From: G963422705 sp963422705
Lineage (GTDB): Bacteria > Poribacteria > WGA-4E > WGA-3G
Direction of reading: 5' to 3'
DNA length: 64,000 nt
NCBI GenBank assembly: GCA_963422705.1
Contig: OY730443.1
Coordinates: 1,178,001-1,242,000, forward strand
Shown piece after piece: positions 25,813 to 33,394 of the stretch. Each line of letters begins with the position of its first letter. Within the stretch, counting starts at the first letter, position 1. Under the pieces are notes generated by a model. The model saw only the letters and a list, made by a program, of their open reading frames with translations. It made no database searches and was not told where the DNA came from. The position numbers and the translations under genes were made by a program.

Positions 25813-26193
25813 TTGGCAGTTAGAATCAGATTACAACGGCACGGTAGAAAAAAACGGCCCTTTTACAAACTTGTCGCCGCCGATGCACGCGCACAAAGAG
25901 ATGGCGCGTTTTTAGAACATCTTGGGCATTATAATCCTTTAACCGAGCCAGCGGATATTCTCATCGATACAGAAAAAGCGTTGAAGTGGTTAAGAAACGG
26001 TGCACAACCTTCCGACACAGCAAAGCGCTTGCTTTCCAAACAAGGAATCTGGAAGAAATTTACCTATGAAAAACTCGGGAAACCTTTGAACGAAACTGAA
26101 GATGGAAAGGAACCTGATGAAGATACTCAAACGGTGGATACCCAAAAGGAAGCCTTGCCTGCAAAAGCAGCACCGGAATCGAAAACAGAGTAA
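25813..26193 (+). CDS. rpsP: 30S ribosomal protein S16
   Basis: A 126-residue S16 starting from TTG, required because the conserved opening AVRIRLQRHGRKKRPFYKLVAAD follows directly and AGGAGGT lies six bases before it. Core motifs are complete (LGHYNP near 39-44, WLRNGAQPSDTAKRLL near 59-74). After about residue 90 there is a long acidic, disordered C-terminal tail (EDGKEPDEDTQTVDTQKE) that E. coli S16 lacks; similar tails occur in other phyla. It is part of the classic rpsP operon, although rimM is absent downstream. Confidence 0.95.
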   Translation: MAVRIRLQRHGRKKRPFYKLVAADARAQRDGAFLEHLGHYNPLTEPADILIDTEKALKWLRNGAQPSDTAKRLLSKQGIWKKFTYEKLGKPLNETEDGKEPDEDTQTVDTQKEALPAKAAPESKTE

Positions 26194-26429
26194 ACGTTTT
26201 CACAAATCGCGCTCCCACATAAAGGCTAATGAGCTTTTTCGTGACACAACAGCGATTCTTTAGAAAACCCATCTCAACCCACGGAAGAGAACATATGGGC
26301 GGAGAACCGCGCCGCCTAATCGGGTTAAGAAATCCCAAAGTTATCATCAAAATGATAAAAAAGACTAAATGCTTTCGGGAAGTTTCATGTTTCATGCAAA
26401 ACTAGCCTGAGTAGTAACCTACAAAAAAT

Positions 26430-26711
26430 ATGTTCAAAGATTTGATTGAATACATCGTAAAAGCTCTCGTTGATTATCCAGAGCAGGTAGGGGTCCAAGA
26501 AATAACTGGCGAAACCGTCGTTATTATTGAACTGACAGTGAGTGAAGAGGATTTAGGGAAAATCATCGGTAGATATGGAAGAACGCTTAAAGCAATCAGA
26601 AGTGTACTCTATACAGCAGGATTACGCGCGAATAAGAAAGTCATCCTTGAATTGATTGAAACCCCTAAATCGGAAGACGAGCTTTTAGATGGCGTGCAAC
26701 ATGAAGATTGA
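26430..26711 (+). CDS. khpA: KH-domain RNA-binding protein KhpA
   Basis: A 93-residue protein with a single KH domain: the RNA-binding GxxG loop is IIGRYGRTLKAIR (about 50-62), preceded by the strand-rich VVIIELTVSEEDLGK. This is the standard KhpA/YlqC arrangement, and its place between rpsP and trmD is conserved in many bacteria. KhpA usually pairs with KhpB/EloR to bind many small RNAs and control cell length; no khpB is in the window. The last 11 bases overlap the trmD start. The 236 bases between rpsP and this gene contain nothing I can support. Confidence 0.93.
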   Translation: MFKDLIEYIVKALVDYPEQVGVQEITGETVVIIELTVSEEDLGKIIGRYGRTLKAIRSVLYTAGLRANKKVILELIETPKSEDELLDGVQHED

Positions 26712-27420
26712 TATTCTCGCCCTATTCCCAGAGATAATATCGCCGGCACTGAAAACCGGCATCCTCAGACGGGCCAAACAGGCGAATCAGCTCATCGTTC
26801 ACCTCTATAACCTCCGAAATTGGGCGATAGATAAGCATCAATCCGTTGATGATTATCCATATGGCGGGGGAGCAGGGATGATTCTAAAACCAGAACCCAT
26901 CTTTGCAGCGATGACAGAACTAAACCCTGAGGTAACAGCCCATGTTATCTATCTTACACCACAAGGCACCGCTTTAACACAGGCCATTGTGGAGACACTC
27001 TCCTTGGAAACGCACCTCATACTTTTATGTGGACGGTACAAAGGGATTGATGAACGCATCCGCCACAAGCTCGTAAAAACCGAAATTTCAATCGGGGATT
27101 ATATTTTGAGCGGCGGTGAAATTGCCGCCCTTGTCCTAATTGATGCCATCGCCCGAGTCCTTCCGGGAGCACTGGGCGATTATGAATCTGCGCAAATGGA
27201 TTCGTTCAGTCAAGAACTGTTGGACCATCCTCATTACACTAGGCCCGCTAGCTTTGAAGGGATGAATGTACCCGAGGTTCTCTTGAATGGAAATCATGCG
27301 CACATTCAGAAGTGGAGATACGCCCAAGCACTTAGACGTACCGCAAAACGTCGACCGGAACTCCTTGAGAAACTTGAACTGACGGAAAGCGATATCGCAA
27401 TTCTGGAAGAAGTTGGATAA
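26701..27420 (+). CDS. trmD: tRNA (guanine-37-N1)-methyltransferase
   Basis: A 239-residue SPOUT methyltransferase that makes m1G37 in tRNAs reading CCN, CUN and CGG codons, preventing frameshifting. The start at 26701 overlaps khpA by 11 bases. Conserved blocks: MKIDILALFPEI at the N terminus, DDYPYGGGAGMILKPEPI near 49-66, LCGRYKGIDERI near 110-121 (S-adenosylmethionine trefoil knot), IGDYILSGGEIAALVLIDA near 131-149, and HPHYTRPASFEG near 176-187, including the catalytic aspartate just before. Length and order are normal. It directly follows khpA without the rimM gene that usually intervenes. Confidence 0.96.
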   Translation: MKIDILALFPEIISPALKTGILRRAKQANQLIVHLYNLRNWAIDKHQSVDDYPYGGGAGMILKPEPIFAAMTELNPEVTAHVIYLTPQGTALTQAIVETLSLETHLILLCGRYKGIDERIRHKLVKTEISIGDYILSGGEIAALVLIDAIARVLPGALGDYESAQMDSFSQELLDHPHYTRPASFEGMNVPEVLLNGNHAHIQKWRYAQALRRTAKRRPELLEKLELTESDIAILEEVG

Positions 27421-27539
27421 GCCAAAACATCAATTATGTACTGCCGGGAACCTCATCCCTTTACTTATATTCCTTTAACAAGCAGCAGATGGAACAGCCT
27501 AGCAGTAATCAAAACGACTAATATAAGAAGGAAAAAGAA

Positions 27540-27884
27540 ATGAACCTCATTGAGTCTGTTGAAAGCCAGTATATGAAAAGTGAGATTCCTGAGTTTGCCC
27601 CTGGGGATATCGTCAGGGTAAATACCCGCATACGTGAAGGGAAAAAACAACGAATTCAGGCGTATGAAGGCACTGTGATTCGTCGCGCACACGGCGGGGT
27701 ACGGGCAACGTTTACAGTTCGAAGAGTTGCCTTTGGCACAGGAACAGAGCGCACCTTTCCACTCCATTCGCCCAATATTGAAAGCATTCAAGTGGTGAGA
27801 TACGGGGCGGTTCGCCGAGCAAAACTTTACTACCTACGTGAACGCACCGGTAAGGCAACCCGTGTCAAGGAGCGGAGAAGATAG
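27540..27884 (+). CDS. rplS: 50S ribosomal protein L19
   Basis: A 114-residue L19 with the conserved PEFAPGDIVRVNTRIREGKKQR, YEGTVIRRAHGG and SIQVVRYGAVRRAKLYYLRER segments; it lies at the 30S-50S interface. Ribosome site AAGAAGGAAA precedes the ATG. A 119-base gap separates it from trmD; I saw no clear secondary promoter or autoregulatory structure in the gap. rnhB follows after 60 bases. Confidence 0.96.
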   Translation: MNLIESVESQYMKSEIPEFAPGDIVRVNTRIREGKKQRIQAYEGTVIRRAHGGVRATFTVRRVAFGTGTERTFPLHSPNIESIQVVRYGAVRRAKLYYLRERTGKATRVKERRR

Positions 27885-27944
27885 CCCGACGAAACTTATC
27901 TCCTACCCAAACGGCAAGCGACGAGGAACTCATTACCCTAAAAA

Positions 27945-28649
27945 ATGTTTAAACTCGAACCAGTACCGGAAAACGTCAACGAGCCTAGGCTGACATATTT
28001 ATCAAGACGGTATGTAAATCCAATTTTCAAATACAATGCTTTGGAGCACGCTTGCCGGCAAGACGGTTATCAGAAAATTGCCGGTATTGACGAGGTAGGC
28101 CGCGGCGCTTTAGCGGGGCCAGTCGTCGCCGCCGCCGTTATACTATCGCCCCATGACAAGCTCAAGGGGTTGAGGGACTCAAAGCAGCTAACATCGAGGC
28201 AACGGGAACGGTTGTTTGAGGAAATTTACAGCACAGCCATCTCCATAGGTATCGGTTCAACTGATAGTCAAACAATTGACCGGTTGAATATCTTGAACGC
28301 AACCCTCTTGGCAATGCAGGAAGCTGTTAAACAACTAACACTCCAGCCTGATTACTTACTAGTAGATGGGCTCGATTTGCCAAAAATCAATATTGCTACG
28401 AAGACAATCGGGAAAGCGATTCCCAAAGGTGACAGCTTGAGTCCTTCTATCGCGGCAGCTTCCGTTATTGCCAAAGTTACCCGCGACAGGTTAATGCAAG
28501 GAAAATTCCAGAAAACCTACCCTAACTACGGATTTCGGCAACATAAAGGATATCCCACGGTGCAACATCGGGAGGCAATCAAGAAGTTTGGGCCGTCACA
28601 GATTCACCGGCACACCTTTAAACTGCTCGCCGATACGACTAAATCATAA
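27945..28649 (+). CDS. rnhB: Ribonuclease HII
   Basis: A 234-residue RNase HII that removes ribonucleotides misincorporated in DNA. The first two acidic residues lie in AGIDEVGRGALAGPVVAAAV (about 46-65: Asp-Glu); LLVDGLDLP (about 139-147) supplies the third Asp; SIAAASVIAKVTRDRLM follows near 166-182; and HKGYPTVQHREAI is the C-terminal block. There is a non-conserved N-terminal extension of about 40 residues, so a later start is conceivable, but none has a better ribosome site. It is the last gene of the block; nothing clear is visible in the 174 bases to the next (opposite) gene. Confidence 0.94.
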   Translation: MFKLEPVPENVNEPRLTYLSRRYVNPIFKYNALEHACRQDGYQKIAGIDEVGRGALAGPVVAAAVILSPHDKLKGLRDSKQLTSRQRERLFEEIYSTAISIGIGSTDSQTIDRLNILNATLLAMQEAVKQLTLQPDYLLVDGLDLPKINIATKTIGKAIPKGDSLSPSIAAASVIAKVTRDRLMQGKFQKTYPNYGFRQHKGYPTVQHREAIKKFGPSQIHRHTFKLLADTTKS

Positions 28650-28823
28650 CCGCAGATTTTTGTCATATCCGCCCCTGTATTCAACAACCCCGCTACAGTT
28701 CAAGTCATAAGGATTACTTCGCTTGTCCGTACTCCCACCTCGTCCAGAACACTTTCATCAGTATTCCTCAGCCAAAATAGCTAGCAGAAGCTTTCTCCAA
28801 AGCCCTCTTAATTCAAAGAAATC

Positions 28824-29651
28824 TTAGACATTCCAGCACTCAAGTCCAAGAAGTTTCTTTCCCAAATCCGTCAATTCTGCCGTCTCCCCTTGGTAATGTT
28901 CTTTCTCTTTCTGCGCTTTTCCAAGCCCCGTTAGCCGTTCCTTCCATCCCTCAATCCGGTGTTTTCGTGACTCGACACTCGCGTTTTGAGGAGCAGGCGA
29001 CATTGTGATATACTGCGCCATGCGCGGCCACTCCGCAGAATTCGGGCTACTTCCATGCGGTAACGCACTGTGCCAGATAACCAAATCACCCGCTTTCCCT
29101 TCAACAGGTACCGCTTCCGCTTGGTAATCGCGGACAACTTTCCGCGGCTCCACATCCGGCGGAAGATTCTCTAACCACCCCTCCAATTTTTTATGAAAAC
29201 CCGGAATACACGTGAACGCCCCCTGATTGCCCGGGGTATCAGCAAGGTATAGAATACCTTGTACTCTCAATCGGACCGGCATATCGTCCAACGACATGTC
29301 CCAATGTAGGTACGGCCCCGTAAACTTCCAGTCTGAACGCTCAGGTGGATTCATGCTAGCGCGGTCAAAACTTACCCAGAGTTTATCCGTCCCCCAAATC
29401 TCTGAGAATGCTTGATGCACCCGCGGATATTGGCGATTGTCCCACAAAGCCTGGTGTTGATAAATTTCCACCATGATGCTCTTTCTCGATGGATTCGGGT
29501 ACCAACTCTCCGGATTGTACCGCTCCATCTCTAGGAAATCCCACACAGCCTGTTCAGCTGCACGGCAGTTCTCAAGTGGCACTGCCTCTTCCACAACAAC
29601 GTACCCGTTCTCCTCCCAAAATTCTAGTGCTTCTGCATCAAAAACTGGCAT
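28824..29651 (-). CDS. Phytanoyl-CoA dioxygenase (PhyH) family oxygenase
   Basis: A 275-residue Fe(II)/2-oxoglutarate oxygenase. The N-terminal FWEENGYVVVEEAVP is the family opening. The HxD facial-triad half is YLHWDMSLDD (about 138-147); the distal histidine is in DLVIWHSALPHGSSPNSAEWPR (about 197-218), where HGS and the arginine complete the iron and co-substrate sites. It belongs to a different PhyH branch from the enzymes at 31784 and 32612, judging by the longer, Trp-rich sequence and the C-terminal helix GETAELTDLGKKLLGL. It is a single gene; substrate is unknown. Confidence 0.9.
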   Translation of the reverse strand: MPVFDAEALEFWEENGYVVVEEAVPLENCRAAEQAVWDFLEMERYNPESWYPNPSRKSIMVEIYQHQALWDNRQYPRVHQAFSEIWGTDKLWVSFDRASMNPPERSDWKFTGPYLHWDMSLDDMPVRLRVQGILYLADTPGNQGAFTCIPGFHKKLEGWLENLPPDVEPRKVVRDYQAEAVPVEGKAGDLVIWHSALPHGSSPNSAEWPRMAQYITMSPAPQNASVESRKHRIEGWKERLTGLGKAQKEKEHYQGETAELTDLGKKLLGLECWNV

Positions 29652-29776
29652 GAGCTTCTCCTCTCAAAACTACAGCAAGCATGTTGCTTTGCTCGCTACC
29701 GTGAAAAAGTTGGTAGCAAAGCAGAGTGTAACGTTTCAAACAGATAAATTTCCTATCTGCATGTCTCATCCTTTTC

Positions 29777-30154
29777 CTACTCTTGAAATTCAAATGCATT
29801 TTCGATTTGCTCAAGGCGCACGAGCTCGCAAAGCGAAGACAAATGAATCGCAATAACATCAAAACGGCACGGAGCATCTAACAGATTTTGCGCCTGTAAA
29901 TATGCCAACGCAACTTTAGAGAGCTGTCGCTGTTTGTGAACCGTTACAGCTTCTTGGGGCAGCCCAAATCTAAGACTACGACGCGTTTTTACCTCCACAA
30001 ATACCATACGTTCACCTTCCCTCGCCACCAAGTCGATTTCGCCTCGCCCCCACCGGTAATTCCGCTCAAGAATTTCGTACCCACGCGATTTAAGATGTGA
30101 GGACGCTAATGATTCACCAATCTTTGCAATGTTTGGACGTGTCTTTTTGAACAT
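29777..30154 (-). CDS. YraN/UPF0102-family nuclease-fold protein
   Basis: From the ATG at 30154, 125 residues, the usual size of UPF0102 proteins. The restriction-endonuclease-like core is complete: GESLASSHLKSRGYEILERN, then GRGEIDLVAREGERMVFVEV and KTRR (the E-D-ExK type metal site), then AVTVHKQRQLSKVALAYL. The family is nearly universal next to rnhB in bacteria and is thought to be a Holliday-junction-resolvase-like nuclease, but its role is not proven. Here rnhB lies 1.1 kb away with a PhyH gene inserted between, on the opposite strand. A longer frame to 30190 has no better start. Confidence 0.9.
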   Translation of the reverse strand: MFKKTRPNIAKIGESLASSHLKSRGYEILERNYRWGRGEIDLVAREGERMVFVEVKTRRSLRFGLPQEAVTVHKQRQLSKVALAYLQAQNLLDAPCRFDVIAIHLSSLCELVRLEQIENAFEFQE

Positions 30155-30294
30155 AGACAACAGTTTAACACATTTGCAGTTTTCAATCAAATATCGAAAA
30201 CTTGCAAAGACAGCTATTCAGTTTTCAATATTTTTTTAGATTTACGATAGAAGACGCGCTCTGGAGATTCCATAGCTGCAGCCCCTGAGTGGCA

Positions 30295-30315
30295 TTCCCC
30301 GGATTCACCGGGGAA
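30295..30315. repeat. Intergenic palindrome
   Basis: TTCCCCGG, loop ATTCA, CCGGGGAA: a perfect 8-bp stem between yraN and the dead Gfo/Idh gene. No T-run follows. It differs from the two CGGTAGG-type palindromes in sequence. Confidence 0.5.
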
Positions 30316-30393
30316 ATTTAGGGATTTGGGCTTTAAGCAATTTTAAAAGAATACCTAAACAATTGTAAAATTTACGATAAATTCACTTTTTTC

Positions 30394-30422
30394 TTGACCA
30401 ATTTCTGAAATATCCGTAAAAT
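30394..30422 (+). promoter_or_regulatory. Promoter upstream of the Gfo/Idh-PhyH-PhyH-hydrolase operon
   Basis: TTGACC (30394-30399), 17-base spacer, TAAAAT (30417-30422), just before the Gfo/Idh pseudogene. It may now drive the intact operon from 30793, with the pseudogene as a leader of about 360 bases. Confidence 0.6.
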
Positions 30423-30432
30423 TCTCTCAAGA

Positions 30433-30765
30433 ATGGACGCAAAAATGAGCAAATACCCGGTAGCCATCATCGGGTGCTGCCGCATAGGACAAAACTATAC
30501 GCAAGCGTATTCCACCTATCCGGACACCCAAATCGTCGCGATTGCCGATGCAAACACAGAACGATGATAGGGACTCGGAACACGCTTCAAGGGTGACGCA
30601 CTCTACCCTGATGCCGAGAGCCTGCTCCGTGAGGGCGTTCCGGATATCGCGGCCGTTATGACACCGACGGGATACATGAAAGATGCCGGCGTTGCTTGTG
30701 CAGAAGCCGGCGCCAAAGGAGATGACACCGGAACAACACGAAATTATGGAAACACAACACATTAG
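30433..30765 (+). pseudogene. Broken Gfo/Idh/MocA oxidoreductase N-terminal remnant
   Basis: From an ATG at 30433 the frame encodes a clear Rossmann start (YPVAIIGCCRIGQNYTQAY, then TQIVAIADANTER), hits two consecutive in-frame stops (TGA TAG) at about 30565-30570, then continues as a recognisable Gfo/Idh sequence (GLGTRFKGDALYPDAESLL, VPDIAAVMTPTGYM, AGVACAEAGAKG) before losing similarity and ending at TAG 30763-30765. The C-terminal two thirds of the family length is missing. The intact Gfo/Idh gene at 30793 starts 28 bases later, so this may be an ancient operon member or a duplicate that decayed. The glycine-rich motif is also altered (GCCRIG for GxGxxG). Confidence 0.85.
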
Positions 30766-30792
30766 GCACTAAGCCTCACACAGGAGAAACCC

Positions 30793-31743
30793 ATGTCAAA
30801 TCTACGAGTCGCCGTCATCGGCTGCGGCAGTCGGGGCCGTGGACACATGAAAATTCTAGCCGATTTTGATGATACCGTCCTCATCGCCATTTGTGACACA
30901 GTCGAAGCAGCCCGAAATAATGCCGGTGACACCTACAATGTCTCAAACCGTTACGAAACCATAGACGCGTTACTAGATAATGAAACCGTTGATGCTGTCA
31001 TTGTCGCCACACCAGCGCACCTCAACGGAAAAGCAGCACTCCCATGTCTAGCACGCGGTGTCCACACCCTTTTGGAAAAACCGCCCGGTATTAGCCTCGC
31101 CGAAACACAAAATCTGCGAGATACCGCAAAAAATACCGGTGCAAAAGCCATGATGGGATGGAATCGCCGCTTTCACCCCATCATTCTCCAAGCAAAAAAA
31201 CTGGTAACCGACAGGGGCCCCGTTATCCAACTCGTCGGCGAATTCCACAAGAGTATCACACGATTAGCACAATCCAGCAAATTCCCAGAACACCTCATGG
31301 ACAACATGTTTCTGGAAACCCCTATACACGCCCTTGACGCTTTACGCGCTATCGCTGAATCAGATGTACAAGAAGTACACGCAGTTGTCAAACGCACAAT
31401 CTCTGAATATAAAGACGTACACGCCGCCCTGATTCTCTTTGAAAACGGATGCGTCGCACAACTTATTGCCAACTACACAACAGACGCGCGCCTTGAACGT
31501 TATGAAATTCATGGACGAAACATCTCAGCCTATCTGGAAGGTGTCTCCCGGGGAACCGTCTTCTGTGACGGTAAAAAACACGAATTGAACGTTACAGGCA
31601 CCGGTGGCACGGCTGAACAAAACCGTTACTTTCTAGATTGCGTCAAATCCGACACACCCGTTTCACTTCCCGCTGCAAACCTTGACGAAGCCATCAAAAC
31701 CATGCAGCTCGCCGAAACAATTCTTAATCACATCGTAGCATGA
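30793..31743 (+). CDS. Gfo/Idh/MocA-family oxidoreductase
   Basis: A 316-residue NAD(P)-dependent dehydrogenase. The Rossmann motif is VAVIGCGSRGRGHM (about 6-19). LLEKPPGISLAET (about 94-106) carries the catalytic lysine of the EKP motif. The C-terminal domain includes ETPIHALDALRAI (about 177-189) with the substrate-pocket histidine and aspartate. It is the first intact gene of a four-gene operon with two PhyH oxygenases and a sulfatase-fold hydrolase, spaced 40, 3 and 36 bases apart. Ribosome site CAGGAGAAA precedes the ATG. The operon is visibly richer in C-ending codons than its neighbours (by eye). The family oxidises sugars, inositols or their derivatives; the operon suggests breakdown of a substituted sugar or lipid headgroup. 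Confidence 0.9.
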   Translation: MSNLRVAVIGCGSRGRGHMKILADFDDTVLIAICDTVEAARNNAGDTYNVSNRYETIDALLDNETVDAVIVATPAHLNGKAALPCLARGVHTLLEKPPGISLAETQNLRDTAKNTGAKAMMGWNRRFHPIILQAKKLVTDRGPVIQLVGEFHKSITRLAQSSKFPEHLMDNMFLETPIHALDALRAIAESDVQEVHAVVKRTISEYKDVHAALILFENGCVAQLIANYTTDARLERYEIHGRNISAYLEGVSRGTVFCDGKKHELNVTGTGGTAEQNRYFLDCVKSDTPVSLPAANLDEAIKTMQLAETILNHIVA

Positions 31744-31783
31744 GATTCCAATGCGCGTCCTGTAATACCATAAAGGAAAACCG

Positions 31784-32608
31784 ATGAATTCCCTAGACAA
31801 ACGCCTTGAGGCTTACAAAACAGACGGATTCACCATTTTCGAGAACATCTTTGACGAATCGCAGATGCAAAGCTGGCGTGAGAAGCACCAGCAGCTCTCC
31901 GAGCAAAATAATGGGCAAACCTGGTTTGGGAACACCCTCGAATTGGCACCAGACATTATGTGGGACGCTGTCACAAACCCCACGCTCCTCAACTTCGTAG
32001 AAAAGGTTCTAGGCCCCTTCGTACAACTCGACAATTTAACCCTTGCCGCATTCCCTTCAATTGAAGCCGAGAAGGCAAAAGGCAGCGTTTCTGGCTGGCA
32101 CCGCGACAGGTGGGCGCACGTGCCCTACACCGCTGACTATCACCGCCCTAACGCTGTTAACGCCATCTCCTATCTTCAGGAACTTACCGATGAATTCGGA
32201 CCGTTACGCGTCATTATCGGTTCACACCGAAAACCGCTTACCATGGACGATGAACAACGCGCAAAACCACATCCCGACGAAACCCTCATCCACATGAAAG
32301 CAGGCGATGTCATTATCACGCACAATGGACTCGTTCACTCCGGAACGCCTAACACCTCCGGAAAATTGCGCTACTTCTTCAGCATCTACTACAACTTGAC
32401 CTGGCTCAAACACACGGACCGCCACACCGGAACACAAACCCAGAAATTGCTGGAAGAAGCAAAAGCAAGTAACAATCATCGCCTCATGCGTCTCCTTGGT
32501 GTAGACGAACAACTCCAACCGCGATGCAACTCCGGCTTCCTAAGTCCCGACGAAAAACGATGGCAAGACTGGGCAAACGCGGATAGCGATGCAATACAAG
32601 GAGCATAA
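31784..32608 (+). CDS. Phytanoyl-CoA dioxygenase (PhyH) family oxygenase
   Basis: A 274-residue Fe(II)/2-oxoglutarate oxygenase. The family opening is YKTDGFTIFENIFDE. HxD lies in SGWHRDRWAHV (about 101-111); the distal histidine and arginine are in HNGLVHSGTPNTSGKLRYFF (about 180-201). In this branch the first half also has QLDNLTLAAFPS, a substrate-pocket strand. It lies in the middle of the operon and ends 3 bases before the next PhyH gene; two adjacent, clearly different PhyH genes suggest successive oxidations or a heterodimer. It has no signal peptide, so acts in the cytoplasm. Confidence 0.92.
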   Translation: MNSLDKRLEAYKTDGFTIFENIFDESQMQSWREKHQQLSEQNNGQTWFGNTLELAPDIMWDAVTNPTLLNFVEKVLGPFVQLDNLTLAAFPSIEAEKAKGSVSGWHRDRWAHVPYTADYHRPNAVNAISYLQELTDEFGPLRVIIGSHRKPLTMDDEQRAKPHPDETLIHMKAGDVIITHNGLVHSGTPNTSGKLRYFFSIYYNLTWLKHTDRHTGTQTQKLLEEAKASNNHRLMRLLGVDEQLQPRCNSGFLSPDEKRWQDWANADSDAIQGA

Positions 32609-32611
32609 ATC

Positions 32612-33358
32612 ATGGCTGAGGTTCCTGTCGTACCAACCACGCTCAACGTCCAACTTGATTTCCAATTGCAACAAGAGGTCGATTTTTTCCTAAAATGGGG
32701 ATTCCTCGTTGTTGATAATGCCGTAACGTTCCAGCAGATAGCCTCCCTCCGAGACGCACTCGATGAAGCCTATGAACGCCACGACAAAAGCCAATTCATC
32801 GGAGAACTCCTTGAAGAGGACGACAGGTTCGCCTTTCTCCTAGACAATGTGCCCGTCATGAAGCGCATGGAGGCAATATTGGGCACATGCGTCCAACTCC
32901 ACAGCGCAACCGCACGCATTACCGAACCCGGAACACCAGAACAGAACTGGCATCGAGACGGACCCTGGCCCGTCTCCCCGGAAGGCACACCTTACGGCAG
33001 TCTACCCGCACAAATCAATTGTGGATACTACCTCGACGAAATCACCGACGACACCGGGCCGACAGTCGTACAACCCGGCAGCCACCGCGCACTCTTCCGG
33101 CCACCGGCAAGTCCCGTGCAACTCCCTGACGAAAAACGCGTCTTAGTATCACCCGGGCAAGCCGTCCTCTTCGACGGATGGACATGGCACCGGGGGGCCG
33201 CTAACACCTCTTCACAACAGCGACGAGTCTGCCTCATGTGCTATCAGAACGCTTGGATGAAATCCCGAGAACCCTTTAATGGGCCACGCATCACAAAACT
33301 CCGAGAAAACGGTACACCCCAGCAGAAACTACTGCTCGGCGCAATTTCGAAATGGTGA
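32612..33358 (+). CDS. Phytanoyl-CoA dioxygenase (PhyH) family oxygenase
   Basis: A 248-residue PhyH oxygenase. FLKWGFLVVDNAVTFQQ is the family N-terminal helix-strand; HxD is QNWHRDGPWPV (about 111-121); the distal site is DGWTWHRGAANTSSQQRRVC (about 189-208). The central NCGYYLDEITDDTGPTVVQP is the usual beta-core. The next gene follows after 36 bases. It shares the general plan of the gene before it but not an obvious recent duplication. Substrate is unknown. Confidence 0.92.
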   Translation: MAEVPVVPTTLNVQLDFQLQQEVDFFLKWGFLVVDNAVTFQQIASLRDALDEAYERHDKSQFIGELLEEDDRFAFLLDNVPVMKRMEAILGTCVQLHSATARITEPGTPEQNWHRDGPWPVSPEGTPYGSLPAQINCGYYLDEITDDTGPTVVQPGSHRALFRPPASPVQLPDEKRVLVSPGQAVLFDGWTWHRGAANTSSQQRRVCLMCYQNAWMKSREPFNGPRITKLRENGTPQQKLLLGAISKW

Positions 33359-33394
33359 CGCCGCAATCCACGTGAAACACTCCTAAAAGGAGAA

